Positions 7,923 through 16,871 of a stretch of 64,000 bases of DNA are shown piece by piece. The first letter of the stretch is position 1, and the number at the start of each line of letters is the position of its first letter. The stretch lies in the NCBI GenBank assembly GCA_016282155.1, contig JAEEJY010000037.1, forward strand, positions 1 through 64,000. The letters run 5' to 3'. The position numbers and the translations under genes were made by a program. The notes beneath the pieces were generated by a model that had not been told where the DNA came from, searched no databases, and saw nothing but the letters and a program-made list of their open reading frames with translations. This DNA is from Caryophanales bacterium. GTDB lineage: Bacteria; Bacillota_I; Bacilli_A; RF39; UBA660.

Positions 7923-7956
7923 TTGTAACTTAGTTGTAACTTTGGGATTATATAAT
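7923..7956 (+). promoter_or_regulatory. Direct-repeat operator and promoter of the ABC transporter unit
   Basis: Two perfect copies of TTGTAACT (7923-7930 and 7934-7941) start 11 bp apart, and a TATAAT -10 follows at 7951-7956, nine bases after the second copy. No usable -35 hexamer is present; the repeats occupy that place. This geometry is the one OmpR/PhoB-type regulators use when they activate transcription. The operon downstream feeds into a gene for exactly such a regulator (11315-11971), so autoregulation by that protein is the natural reading (inference). Confidence 0.65.
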
Positions 7957-7979
7957 GGAATCATGAAAGGGAGGAAACT

Positions 7980-8651
7980 ATGGAAATTTTAAGAGTAGAA
8001 AACTTAACAAAAGTTTATGGAAAAGATACAACTAAGGTTGTAGCTTTAGATAATGTATCATTCTCAGTTAATAAAGGAGAATTTGTAGCGATAGTAGGAG
8101 CATCAGGATCAGGTAAATCAACTTTACTTCATTTAATAGGTGGTGTTGATCGTCCTACATCAGGTAAAGTATATATTGATGGAAAGGATATATTTAGTCT
8201 TAATGATGATAAATTAGCAATCTTTCGAAGAAGACAAATTGGTTTAATATATCAATTTTATAATTTAATACCAATTTTAAATGTTGAAGAAAATGTTACA
8301 CTTCCTTTAGCTCTTGATAATCGTGAAGTAGCTAAAGAAGATTTAAATGAATTGTTAAAATTATTAGGCTTAAGTAACCGAAAAAATCACTTACCTAATG
8401 AATTATCTGGTGGTCAACAACAAAGAACAAGTATTGGTAGAGCTTTAATTACTAATCCAACTATTATTCTTGCTGATGAGCCTACAGGAAATCTAGATTC
8501 TAAAGCTAGTGATGAAATAGTCGCTTTACTTAAGAAATCTAATAAAGAACTTAAACAAACTATTATTATGATTACACACAATATGGAAATAGCTAAAGTA
8601 GCAGATCGTATTATTAAAATTGAAGATGGAAAAATTGTTGAGGAGGTATAA
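7980..8651 (+). CDS. ABC transporter ATP-binding protein (MacB/LolD type)
   Basis: A 223-residue ATPase that powers the permease encoded next. Walker A GASGSGKST is at about residues 40-48, the signature LSGGQQQRTSIGRAL near 137-151, Walker B IILADEPTGNLD near 155-166, and the switch His lies in MITHNM. The sequence VALDNVSFSVNKGEFVAIVG and the length fit the MacB/LolD/FtsE class that works with FtsX-domain permeases, exporting or sensing peptides such as antimicrobials. GGGAGGA precedes ATG 7980; the permease starts 2 bases after its stop. Transcription comes from the direct-repeat promoter at 7923-7956. Confidence 0.95.
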   Translation: MEILRVENLTKVYGKDTTKVVALDNVSFSVNKGEFVAIVGASGSGKSTLLHLIGGVDRPTSGKVYIDGKDIFSLNDDKLAIFRRRQIGLIYQFYNLIPILNVEENVTLPLALDNREVAKEDLNELLKLLGLSNRKNHLPNELSGGQQQRTSIGRALITNPTIILADEPTGNLDSKASDEIVALLKKSNKELKQTIIMITHNMEIAKVADRIIKIEDGKIVEEV

Positions 8652-8653
8652 TT

Positions 8654-11257
8654 ATGAACTTACTTAACAAATTAACAACAAAAAATTTAAAATTAAATAA
8701 GAAAAGAACAATAGTAACCATTATAGGTATAATACTATCAGTTGCTTTAATTACTGCTGTCGCATCAATGTATGCAAGTGGAATTAATTCATTAATCGTT
8801 TTTGAAAAACATGAAAAAGGAAATTATCATGTTGCTTACATTGATGTTCCAAGTAATGAAATTGAAACATTTAAAAATAACCGCAAAATTGAAAAGATTA
8901 ATGTAGTTAAAAATATAGGTTATGCTAATATTGAATCTATTAATGAGTATAAACCTTACGTTTTTGTAAAAGGTTTTAGTAAAGATGCTTTAGAAAATTT
9001 AGCAATCAATATAACTAAAGGTCGTTTACCTAAAAATGATAAAGAAGTAATTATTCCTACACATTTAAATACTAATGGAAGAAATAATCTTAAATTAGGA
9101 GACACTATTACTTTAGATGTAGGTAGTAGAATGAGTGGAGAAATGGTTTTAACTCAAGAAGATGGTTTGACTGAAGATGAGAAAATAGTAAATACTTCAA
9201 AACAAACTTATAAAGTAGTAGGAGTTATGGAAAGACCTGCTTCTGGTATTGAACCATTTTATGCTCCAGGATATACATTTATTACACGTTTAGATGAAAA
9301 TAATATTTCTGGTTTAGTAGATGTATACTCACTTTATACAAGTAAAGGACTTAAAAACTGGACTGATGTAACAGGTGATATTATTCATGTAAATAAAAAA
9401 CTTCTTGCTAAGAGTGTAAGTAGTGAAAATATGAGTAGTAAAGAACTTGATGAGTTAGATAAAGAATTAAATAGTGCCAAATATCAAATTGGAACAAATA
9501 TTTATTTAATTGGTTTAGAAACAGATCCTATAAGAACTGCCGGAGTTGGAGGATTAGGTGGTGTTGTTTGTGTTGTTCTTGCCATAATTGTCTTTACTTC
9601 TGTATTCTGTATTAAAAATAGTTTTGATATTTCTATTACTGAAAAAATTAAACAATACGGAATGCTAAGAAGTATTGGAGCCACTAAAAAACAAATTAAG
9701 AAGAATGTATTCTTTGAAGCAACTATCCTAGGATTAATTGGTATTCCTTTAGGTATATTATTAGGATGTATAGCAACATTTATTCTAATTATGTTAAGTA
9801 ATTATTTATTAGTAGATGCATTTGCTAGTGGTATAAGATTAGTATATTCAACATCTTTAATTGCTATTATTATAGCTACTATTCTAGGTATAATAACTAT
9901 CTATTTTTCTGCCTTTAGTAGTGCAAGACGTGCTTCTAAAGTTTCACCAATTGACTCAATAAGAAATAGTGCTAATATTAAGATTAATTCTAAAAAAATA
10001 AAATCTCCAAAATACATAAAAAAATTATTTGGTGTTGGTGGAGATATCTCTTATAAAAATTTAAAGAGAAATCGTAAAAAATATCGTACAACAGTTATTT
10101 CAATAGTAGTATCAGTATTTATCTTTATTGCTTCTTCTAGTTTTATGACAATGTTATTTACGGAAGTTGATTCACAATTTAAAAGATCTGATTATAATAT
10201 TTCTGTATCAGGTACTATTAAAAAAGATAAGGAAACATATAATAAGTATTTATCTATTCTTACTTTAGATAATATTGATGACTATACTTTATTAAGAAGT
10301 GAAAATAGTGAATTTAAAAATATTAAATATAATTTAGAATATTTTAAATGGTTAAATCTTAAATATGAAGATTATATGATAGATGGAAGAGGTAATTACG
10401 CAAGTATCTATGCTTTAGGTGATAGTCAATATCGTAAATATTTAAAAATTTTAGGACTAGATTATAACGAAATGAAAGATAAAGCTATTCTTATGGATTA
10501 CTCTACTGTTAGTCGTACTAATCCTAAAACTAATAAAGTTGAAAATAAAGAGTTACGTCTTTATGATTATAAAGTAGGAGATGTATTAACTAGTGTAGAT
10601 AATAAATCTCTTGAAATTGGATATGTAACAAATATTAAACCTTTTGGATTAAAAGATATTGATAGTGAATATTTTGTCTTAAGTGAAGAAACTTACAATA
10701 AAATGGTAGATAATATTCTTCCAGAACGTATTGAACTTGTCTTTGCTTCTAGCAATGCTGATAAATTACAAAAACAAATTGATGATGTTTTAAAAAATGA
10801 AGATTATCGTGTTCGTAATGTTGATGAGGATTACCGAATGATTAATAATTTATTTACTTTAGTAGGAATCTTCTTATACGGATTTATTATTGTAATTTCA
10901 TTAATTGGTATTACAAATATCTTTAATACAATCACAACAAATATGGAACTTAGAAAGCCAGAATTTGCTATGTTAAAATCGATAGGAATGACAAAAAAAG
11001 AATTCTCAAGAATGATTCGTTTAGAAACAATCTTTATGGGTCTTAAAGCTTTAATTTTTGGTATTCCTATAGGAATTGGTTTATCATTCCTTATGTATAG
11101 TTTCCTTGAAGATGGAATTGATTTTATTTTCCCAACAACTTCAATAATAATTGCTATTTTAGCCGTATTTATTCTTATTTCACTAATTATGAAATATTCA
11201 ATTAATAAAATAAATAAACAAAATACAATTGAAACAATAAGAAATGAAAATATATAA
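8654..11257 (+). CDS. ABC transporter permease with two FtsX domains
   Basis: An 867-residue integral membrane protein with a dual MacB/FtsX architecture. TM1 is near residues 18-40, followed by a large extracytoplasmic domain (about 45-290), three TM segments (about 297-425) with the KQYGMLRSIGATKKQIKK coupling helix, a second N-terminal-type TM (about 475-500), a second extracytoplasmic domain to about 730, and three final TMs with a matching MLKSIGMTKKEFSRM coupling helix. It pairs with the preceding ATPase, and a two-component system follows. The set resembles peptide-sensing or detoxification modules. Substrate unknown. Ribosome site GAGGAGG. Confidence 0.93.
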   Translation: MNLLNKLTTKNLKLNKKRTIVTIIGIILSVALITAVASMYASGINSLIVFEKHEKGNYHVAYIDVPSNEIETFKNNRKIEKINVVKNIGYANIESINEYKPYVFVKGFSKDALENLAINITKGRLPKNDKEVIIPTHLNTNGRNNLKLGDTITLDVGSRMSGEMVLTQEDGLTEDEKIVNTSKQTYKVVGVMERPASGIEPFYAPGYTFITRLDENNISGLVDVYSLYTSKGLKNWTDVTGDIIHVNKKLLAKSVSSENMSSKELDELDKELNSAKYQIGTNIYLIGLETDPIRTAGVGGLGGVVCVVLAIIVFTSVFCIKNSFDISITEKIKQYGMLRSIGATKKQIKKNVFFEATILGLIGIPLGILLGCIATFILIMLSNYLLVDAFASGIRLVYSTSLIAIIIATILGIITIYFSAFSSARRASKVSPIDSIRNSANIKINSKKIKSPKYIKKLFGVGGDISYKNLKRNRKKYRTTVISIVVSVFIFIASSSFMTMLFTEVDSQFKRSDYNISVSGTIKKDKETYNKYLSILTLDNIDDYTLLRSENSEFKNIKYNLEYFKWLNLKYEDYMIDGRGNYASIYALGDSQYRKYLKILGLDYNEMKDKAILMDYSTVSRTNPKTNKVENKELRLYDYKVGDVLTSVDNKSLEIGYVTNIKPFGLKDIDSEYFVLSEETYNKMVDNILPERIELVFASSNADKLQKQIDDVLKNEDYRVRNVDEDYRMINNLFTLVGIFLYGFIIVISLIGITNIFNTITTNMELRKPEFAMLKSIGMTKKEFSRMIRLETIFMGLKALIFGIPIGIGLSFLMYSFLEDGIDFIFPTTSIIIAILAVFILISLIMKYSINKINKQNTIETIRNENI

Positions 11258-11283
11258 GATAAGGAGCCTAGCTCCTTATTTTG
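11258..11283 (+). terminator. Intrinsic terminator
   Basis: ATAAGGAG/CTCCTTAT stem with loop CCTAG and a short interrupted T-tract; probably leaky. Confidence 0.6.
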
Positions 11284-11292
11284 TGTTATAAT
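11284..11292 (+). promoter_or_regulatory. Extended -10 promoter of the two-component genes
   Basis: TG-T-TATAAT overlapping the in-frame ATG at 11291, which rules that ATG out as the regulator start. Confidence 0.55.
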
Positions 11293-11314
11293 GAGACTAG
11301 AGAGGAGAATATTT

Positions 11315-11971
11315 ATGAATATCTTATTAGTTGAGGATACAGAATCTATCATTAAAGGTCTAACTTATTCTTTTACTAAAGAAGGGTATAAATTAGAAGT
11401 TAAGACTAATATTTTAGATACTAAAAAATATTTATTAAATAATTCTCAAATAGATTTAATAATTTTAGATGTAACTTTACCTGATGGTGATGGTTTCGAT
11501 TTATTTGAAAAAGAAATTAAAAGTTTAAATATTCCAACTATTTTTCTTACTGCTAAAGATGAAGAAGATGATATTGTAAGAGGTTTAGAAGTAGGAGCAG
11601 AAGATTATATAACTAAACCTTTTAGTACTAAAGAATTACTAGCAAGAGTAAATAGAATATTATTAAGATCTAAGAAAAATAGTGTTATTAAAGTAAAAAA
11701 TATATCTTTTGACGTTGATAAACAAATACTACTTAAAGATGGTAAGCAAGTAGACTTATCAGCTCTAGAATTAAAATTAGTAAATTTACTTTTTACAAAT
11801 ATTAATAAAGTAGTAAGTAGAGATATTATTTTAGATAAGATATGGGAATGGACTGGTAATTATGTTGATGACCATACAGTAACAGTTTATTTTAAAAGAA
11901 TAAGAGAAAAAATAGAAACAGATATTATTATTACTATTAAGGGAATGGGTTATCGTATCGATGAAGAATAA
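11315..11971 (+). CDS. OmpR/PhoB-family response regulator
   Basis: A 218-residue DNA-binding response regulator. The receiver domain (1-115) has the acidic pair in LLVEDTE, the phosphoacceptor Asp52 in LIILDVTLPDGDGF, a Thr in FLTAKD and the conserved Lys in DYITKPF. The C-terminal winged helix (about 125-216) has the usual LSALELKLVNLL, DKIWEW, VDDHTVTVYFKRIREKI and IKGMGYR motifs. AGAGGAG precedes ATG 11315. The histidine kinase gene overlaps its end by 11 bases. The probable target is the 11-bp-phased repeat at 7923-7941 in front of the ABC transporter genes. Confidence 0.95.
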   Translation: MNILLVEDTESIIKGLTYSFTKEGYKLEVKTNILDTKKYLLNNSQIDLIILDVTLPDGDGFDLFEKEIKSLNIPTIFLTAKDEEDDIVRGLEVGAEDYITKPFSTKELLARVNRILLRSKKNSVIKVKNISFDVDKQILLKDGKQVDLSALELKLVNLLFTNINKVVSRDIILDKIWEWTGNYVDDHTVTVYFKRIREKIETDIIITIKGMGYRIDEE

Positions 11972-13175
11972 AGTTTCTTTAAAGAAGTTTTGTGTTGCGG
12001 TATTACTCGCAACAATTTGTTTATCCATTATGTTTCTATTTTTAAATATTTATGAATATAAAATTTATACAAAAAATTTTAATAATAAGATATCTATGAT
12101 AACTAGTATAGTTAAAAATAAATATCCTCAAGTAAGTGATAAAGAAATAATTGAAATATTAAATAATGATAAAAAAGGAGATAGTGATTTTTTTAAAAAG
12201 TATGGAATCGATATTGAAAAAGATACTGTTATTTTAGCTAACGAGAATAAGTTTCATACTTTCTTAATTATTAATTTAATTTATTTATTAGGAGCTATTA
12301 TAATTTTAATTTTAATCTTTATAAAATATAATCATAAAAAAGAAAAAGATATTGAGGACATTATAAAACAAATTGAACAAATTAATAAAAGAAATTACGA
12401 ATTAAAAATTGATTCTAATTCTGAAGATGAATTATCTATTCTTAAAAATGAAATATATAAAACAACAATTATGCTAAAAGAGGCAGCTGATAATTCTAAT
12501 AAAGATAAGATTAATCTTAAAAAATCATTAGAGGATATATCCCATCAATTAAAAACACCTTTAACTAGTGTTCTTGTAATGCTTGATAATATTATTGAAG
12601 ATCCAGATATGGATGAGGAAGTTAAAAAAGATTTTATTATTGATATAAAAAGAAATGTCGTAAATATAAATTTCTTAGTACAAGCAATATTAAAATTATC
12701 GAAGTTTGATTCCAATACAATTAATTTTATAAAAGAAGAAAATAAAGTTAAAGATATTGTTGATGAAGCAATTAAAAATGTCTTACCTTTATGTGATTTA
12801 AAGAATATCGATATTGATTTAAATGTTTTAAATGATTCAGTTATTTTATCAGACTTTAGATGGCAAGTAGAAGCAATCACAAATATCTTAAAGAATGCTG
12901 TTGATCATTCTTTAGAAAATAATAAAGTAACAATTAATATTGATAGTAATAATGTATATAGTTTAGTTGAAATTATTAATTATGGCAAAGTAATTGATAA
13001 GAAAGATTTAAAACATATATTTGAAAGATTTTATAAAGGGAAGAATGCTAAAGCTGATAGCATTGGTATTGGTCTTGCTCTAGCTAAATCAATAGTTGAA
13101 GAAGATAATGGTAATATTTCTGTAGAGTCAAATGATAATGAAACTAAATTTATCCTAAAGTATTTTAAAATATAG
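11961..13175 (+). CDS. Membrane sensor histidine kinase
   Basis: A 404-residue kinase that should phosphorylate the overlapping response regulator. TM1 is near residues 10-30, an extracytoplasmic region of about 65 residues follows, and TM2 is near 95-117. The dimerisation and phosphoacceptor helix has His195 in DISHQLKTPLTS. The ATPase domain shows the N-box (EAITNILKNAVDHS), an F-box-like region (FERFYKG) and a G-box (GIGLALAKSIVEEDNG). The external loop is larger than in BceS-type intramembrane kinases, so it may bind a ligand directly rather than only read transporter flux (inference). It starts inside the regulator gene, implying translational coupling. Confidence 0.95.
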   Translation: MKNKVSLKKFCVAVLLATICLSIMFLFLNIYEYKIYTKNFNNKISMITSIVKNKYPQVSDKEIIEILNNDKKGDSDFFKKYGIDIEKDTVILANENKFHTFLIINLIYLLGAIIILILIFIKYNHKKEKDIEDIIKQIEQINKRNYELKIDSNSEDELSILKNEIYKTTIMLKEAADNSNKDKINLKKSLEDISHQLKTPLTSVLVMLDNIIEDPDMDEEVKKDFIIDIKRNVVNINFLVQAILKLSKFDSNTINFIKEENKVKDIVDEAIKNVLPLCDLKNIDIDLNVLNDSVILSDFRWQVEAITNILKNAVDHSLENNKVTINIDSNNVYSLVEIINYGKVIDKKDLKHIFERFYKGKNAKADSIGIGLALAKSIVEEDNGNISVESNDNETKFILKYFKI

Positions 13176-13183
13176 AGGTGAGT

Positions 13184-13498
13184 ATGAGTAGAATCGAAAA
13201 AAATTATTGGTTTGTTAATGAACATGGTATGTCAATATCTCTAATGCGTTTTTATGTTGATATAAGAATAAGTAGAAATGATAATTTTATTTTTTACCAT
13301 TTGGATGTATATAGTAATGGAAAAACTGATTTAACACTTAATTTTTATTCTTTAGAAGACGCAGTTACGTTTACGGAAAAAGAAATTGATAAGAGTATTG
13401 ATAAAAAAGATATATTAAAGAGATATGTCAAAAAATTTAAAGGTGATGAATTTAAGCCAATGCCTAAAGTAAAGACTCTAGGAACAAAAAGAGATTAG
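13184..13498 (+). CDS. Small hypothetical protein in the two-component unit
   Basis: A 104-residue soluble protein with no recognised family. The N-terminal part is beta-rich (NYWFVNEHGMSISLMRFYVDIRIS, then YHLDVYSNGKTDLTLNFYS), and the C-terminus is Lys-rich and helical (KKDILKRYVKKFKG). I start at ATG 13184 because GAGGTG at 13175-13180 then sits at normal spacing; the GTG at 13178 is part of that ribosome site. It begins 8 bases after the kinase stop, so it is co-transcribed with the regulator and kinase and may be an accessory of the system. It ends in a strong terminator. Confidence 0.75.
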   Translation: MSRIEKNYWFVNEHGMSISLMRFYVDIRISRNDNFIFYHLDVYSNGKTDLTLNFYSLEDAVTFTEKEIDKSIDKKDILKRYVKKFKGDEFKPMPKVKTLGTKRD

Positions 13499-13516
13499 AT
13501 TTCTAATCTCTTTTTT
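13486..13516 (+). terminator. Intrinsic terminator (GATTAG family)
   Basis: A 14-bp stem of AAAAAGAGATTAGA and its complement, then T6. Confidence 0.9.
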
Positions 13517-13517
13517 G

Positions 13518-13526
13518 TGTTATAAT
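13518..13526 (+). promoter_or_regulatory. Extended -10 promoter
   Basis: TG-T-TATAAT one base after the terminator T-tract; drives the first CDF transporter. Confidence 0.6.
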
Positions 13527-13545
13527 ATATATGGGAGGTAAAAAA

Positions 13546-14430
13546 ATGAAGACTGATAAAAATATATTAGTGGCATTTTTATTAAATATATCATTTTCTA
13601 TATTAGAATTTTTTGGTGGAATATTTACTAATTCAGTAGCTATCTTATCAGATGCAATACATGATTTAGGAGATGCTATTTCAATTGGTATTTCTTATTT
13701 TATGGAAAGAAAAAGTAAGAAGAAAGCTAATAATAAGTATACTTACGGATATGTAAGATATTCTGTATTAGGAGGAGTAATTACAACAACTATTTTATTA
13801 GTTGGTTCTCTTTTAGTAATTTATGGAGCTATTAAACGATTATTTAATCCGGTAGAAGTAAATTATAGTGGGATGATTATATTTGCTATTATTGGTATTG
13901 TTTTAAATTCGCTAGCAGCATTTGTTACGCGTGAAGGGGATTCGATTAATCAGAAATCTGTTAATCTTCATATGCTTGAAGATGTTCTAGGATGGGTTGT
14001 AGTATTTATAGGTGCTATTGTTATGAAATTTACAGATATTAGAATTTTAGATTCTATTATGTGTATAGGTGTAGCAATATTTATCTTAATTAATTCATTA
14101 AAGAATTTAAAACAAGTACTAGATTTATTCTTAGAGAAAACACCAAACGATATTGATATTGAAAAATTAAAAGAACACTTATTAGAAATAAAAGGTGTTG
14201 ATGATATTCATCATATTCATGTATGGAGTATTGATGGATATAATAATTATGCAACTATGCATATTGTTTCTAAAGTTAAAGATATAGCTAAAATAAAAAA
14301 AGAAATTCGTGAAGAATTAGAAGAACATAATATAGGCCATGCTATTTTAGAAACGGAAGAAGAAGTATGTGATGATAAAGAATGTCATATTGAGATTAAG
14401 AGTGGTGTACACCACCATCATCATCATTAA
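13546..14430 (+). CDS. Cation diffusion facilitator (Zn/metal exporter) with a His6 tail
   Basis: A 294-residue CDF antiporter that exports Zn2+ or similar divalent metals using the proton gradient. About six TM helices span residues 8-200. The metal sites are seen in ILSDAIHDLGDAISIG (HxxxD type in TM2) and LHMLEDVLGWVVV (TM5). The cytoplasmic domain contains DDIHHIHVWSIDG. The end is unusual: CDDKECHIEIKSGV followed by six His residues, a natural metal-binding tail. ATG 13546 is used because the earlier ATG 13531 overlaps the GGGAGGT ribosome site. Own promoter and terminator. Confident family; exact metal unknown. Confidence 0.93.
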   Translation: MKTDKNILVAFLLNISFSILEFFGGIFTNSVAILSDAIHDLGDAISIGISYFMERKSKKKANNKYTYGYVRYSVLGGVITTTILLVGSLLVIYGAIKRLFNPVEVNYSGMIIFAIIGIVLNSLAAFVTREGDSINQKSVNLHMLEDVLGWVVVFIGAIVMKFTDIRILDSIMCIGVAIFILINSLKNLKQVLDLFLEKTPNDIDIEKLKEHLLEIKGVDDIHHIHVWSIDGYNNYATMHIVSKVKDIAKIKKEIREELEEHNIGHAILETEEEVCDDKECHIEIKSGVHHHHHH

Positions 14431-14431
14431 T

Positions 14432-14458
14432 AAAAACTAGAGTAATCTCTAGTTTTTT
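14432..14458 (+). terminator. Intrinsic terminator (CTAG family)
   Basis: AAAACTAGAG/CTCTAGTTTT stem with TAAT loop and T6. Confidence 0.9.
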
Positions 14459-14466
14459 GTTATAAT
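14458..14466 (+). promoter_or_regulatory. Extended -10 promoter
   Basis: TG-T-TATAAT beginning in the last base of the previous T-tract; drives the second CDF gene. Confidence 0.55.
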
Positions 14467-14501
14467 AATATTAGTTATTCTAATAGAAATGAGGAAATAA
14501 C

Positions 14502-15613
14502 ATGAAAAATAAAAGAGAGAAAATAATAATTAGAACAAGTATTATTAGTATTATAACTAATATTTTATTAGCAGGATTTAAAGCATTTGTTGGATTACTT
14601 GCTAATTCTATAGCAATTATTTCCGATGCAGTTAATAATTTAAGTGATGCTTTATCGGGTATCATTACGATAATAGGGACTAAACTTGCTGGTAAAGCTC
14701 CTAATAAAAAACATCCTTATGGTTATGGAAGAATAGAATATATTACTTCTTTAACAGTATCAGGAATTGTTTTATATGCTGGTATCACTGCTTTAGTTGA
14801 ATCAGTTAAAAAATAATTAATCCGGGTGAAGTAGATTATAATGTTGTTACATTAGTTATTTTAGTAGCTGCTATTATTGTTAAATTTATTTTAGGAACAT
14901 ACGTTAAGAATAAAGGTAAACATATTAATTCTGATTCTCTAGTAGCAAGTGGCTTAGATGCTTTTAATGATGCTATATTATCAATTTCTGTATTAGTATC
15001 AGCTATTATATATTTAATATTTAAGATAAATATTGAAGCTTATGTAGGTGCAGTTCTTTCAATCTTTATTATTAAAGCTGGATTTGAGCTTATCAAAGAA
15101 TCTGTTGATAATATGCTTGGAACTAGAATTGAAAGTGATTTAGCACATAGTATTAAAAAAGATATAATCGCTTTTGATGATGTAGATGGAGCATTTGATT
15201 TAATTTTAAATGATTATGGCCCTAATAGATATTTAGGTTCTGTTCATATCGAAGTTAAAGATACTTTAACAGCGAGTGACATTGACCGTATATCACGTGA
15301 TATATCAGAAAAGATTTTAGATAAATATGGGGTAGTACTTCATACAATAGGTGTTTACTCAGTTAACACTAAAGATAAAGAAATAGAAGAAATAAGAAAA
15401 GATATTCACGATATAGTATTTAAACATGATGGTGTTTTACAAATGCATGGTTTCTATTTAGATAAAGAAAGTAAAACAATTAGTTTTGATATTATAATTG
15501 ATTTTAAAGTAAAAGATATAAATGCTTTATATAAGAAAATAGCTAAAGAAATTGAAAATAAATATAAAGACTATGAAATTAATATTGCATTAGATTTAGA
15601 TATAAGTGATTAG
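14502..15613 (+). pseudogene. Second CDF cation transporter, interrupted by a -1 frameshift
   Basis: A CDF-family transporter of about 370 residues in two frames. The first part (104 residues) covers TM1-3 with the metal motif IISDAVNNLSDALSG and HPYGYGRIEY, and stops at TAA 14814-14816. The rest continues one frame back: INPGEVDY, TM4-6 with SDSLVASGLDAFNDAILS, then a long C-terminal domain to TAG 15611-15613. The break lies at GTT-AAA-AAA-TAA; one more A in this A6 run restores VKKIINPGEVDY. It may be a real mutation, a sequencing error in a homopolymer, or slippage on A-AAA-AAT. Both halves are otherwise well conserved. Confidence 0.85.
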
Positions 15614-15622
15614 GAGGATTTT

Positions 15623-16162
15623 ATGAATATATATGATTGCAAAGTAAAAAAAAGAGATGGTAAAGAAGTATCTTTAAAAGATTTTAAAGATAAAGTGCTT
15701 ATTATCGTTAATACTGCAACCGGCTGTGGTTTTACTCCTCAATACGAGGGACTTGAAAAGTTATATAAAAAATATCATGATAAAGGACTTGAAATACTAG
15801 ATTTTCCGTGTAACCAATTTGGTAATCAAGCTCCCGGTAGTGATGAAGAAATCCATGAGTTTTGTACTTTTAAATATGATACAACGTTTGATCAATTTAT
15901 GAAGGTAGATGTAAACGGAGAAGACGAAATAGAATTATTTAAAATTATTAAAAATGAGATTAAGGATGACAAAATAAAAGGGTTAAAGAATAAACTAGCA
16001 ATGAAAGCTATTAAATAAATTAGTAAAACTGCGAAGAATGAAGAAGATATTAAATGGAATTTTACTAAATTCTTAGTAGATAGAGAAGGTAATGTAGTAG
16101 GAAGATATTCGCCAACTTATTTACCAGAAGATATGGAAGAAGATATTAAGAAACTTATATAG
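15623..16162 (+). pseudogene. Glutathione peroxidase-like gene with an in-frame stop
   Basis: A thiol peroxidase of the GPx/BsaA family that reduces peroxides. The first 131 residues have VNTATGCGFTPQYEGLEKL with the peroxidatic Cys and LDFPCNQFGNQAPGSDEEI. A TAA at 16016-16018 then interrupts, but the same frame goes on with [21 protein letters not shown], which holds the conserved catalytic WNF(T)KF motif, to TAG 16160-16162. One A-to-T change in a Lys codon explains the lesion. Full length would be 179 residues, usual for the family. A truncated product would lack the active-site Trp and Asn. GGAGGA precedes ATG 15623, ten bases after the broken CDF gene. Confidence 0.88.
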
Positions 16163-16169
16163 GTGAATT

Positions 16170-16802
16170 ATGGATAATATTCGTAAAAAGGAAGCCAAAT
16201 TTGTATTAAAAAAAGAATGGATTAAATTACTTCTAGTATTATTACTAGGAGTAATTTTAGGAGTATTTTCCAAATGGTTAGATGAACTAGCTATTAATGA
16301 TAGTATTTGGTGGCAAAAAGTAATAGGCATTCTTGATTTAGGAAACTTCTTTTCTAATTTAGGAATATGGTTATTTATTGCACTTACTTTATCTATTTAT
16401 AGTAAGAATCCCATTGAAGCTAGTATTAAAGTATTTTTATTCTTTCTAGGAATGAATGTAAGTTATCATTTATATACAATTTATGTAGGGGGATTTAATC
16501 CTAAATATTATATGTTAGGATGGTATACATTAACACTTATATCTCCTTTAATAGCGTATATAACTTGGTATAGTAAAAGTAGTAATAAGATAGTTATTAT
16601 CTTAAATAGTATTATTTTATTTGTAATGTTAAAAACATCTTTTAGTATGGGGATGTGGTATTTCTCATTTAATAATATTTTAGATACCCTAGTTTTTCTA
16701 GGGGTAAATTTCGTAATATATAAAAATCTTAAAATATCAGGGATAAGTTTATTAATTGCGTTAATATTTGCATTTATATTAAGAATTCCTTATTTAGGAT
16801 AA
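16170..16802 (+). CDS. Hypothetical polytopic membrane protein
   Basis: A 210-residue membrane protein with six to seven hydrophobic helices (near residues 17-36, 53-74, 86-106, 112-132, 137-157, 160-180 and 184-204). The N-terminus is basic (MDNIRKKEAKFVLKKEW) and cytoplasmic by the positive-inside rule. No family motif was recognised. It begins seven bases after the end of the broken peroxidase gene with a GGTGA site, so it is likely in the same transcript. No clear terminator is seen before the next gene. Function unknown. Confidence 0.75.
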   Translation: MDNIRKKEAKFVLKKEWIKLLLVLLLGVILGVFSKWLDELAINDSIWWQKVIGILDLGNFFSNLGIWLFIALTLSIYSKNPIEASIKVFLFFLGMNVSYHLYTIYVGGFNPKYYMLGWYTLTLISPLIAYITWYSKSSNKIVIILNSIILFVMLKTSFSMGMWYFSFNNILDTLVFLGVNFVIYKNLKISGISLLIALIFAFILRIPYLG

Positions 16803-16871
16803 CCCTAGTGATATTTCCTGTAAAAAATCATACAGATGTACTATGATTAAAGCAAGAAAGGGAGATTTATT

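Noticed and set aside
10831-11352. Minus-strand frame of 173 codons
   Set aside because: Antisense to the conserved C-terminal FtsX domain and the regulator start; no ribosome site or promoter fits it.
15623-16162. Selenocysteine or stop reassignment in the peroxidase gene
   Set aside because: The stop is TAA and falls at a Lys position, not at the catalytic Cys, and TAA ends many other genes here.
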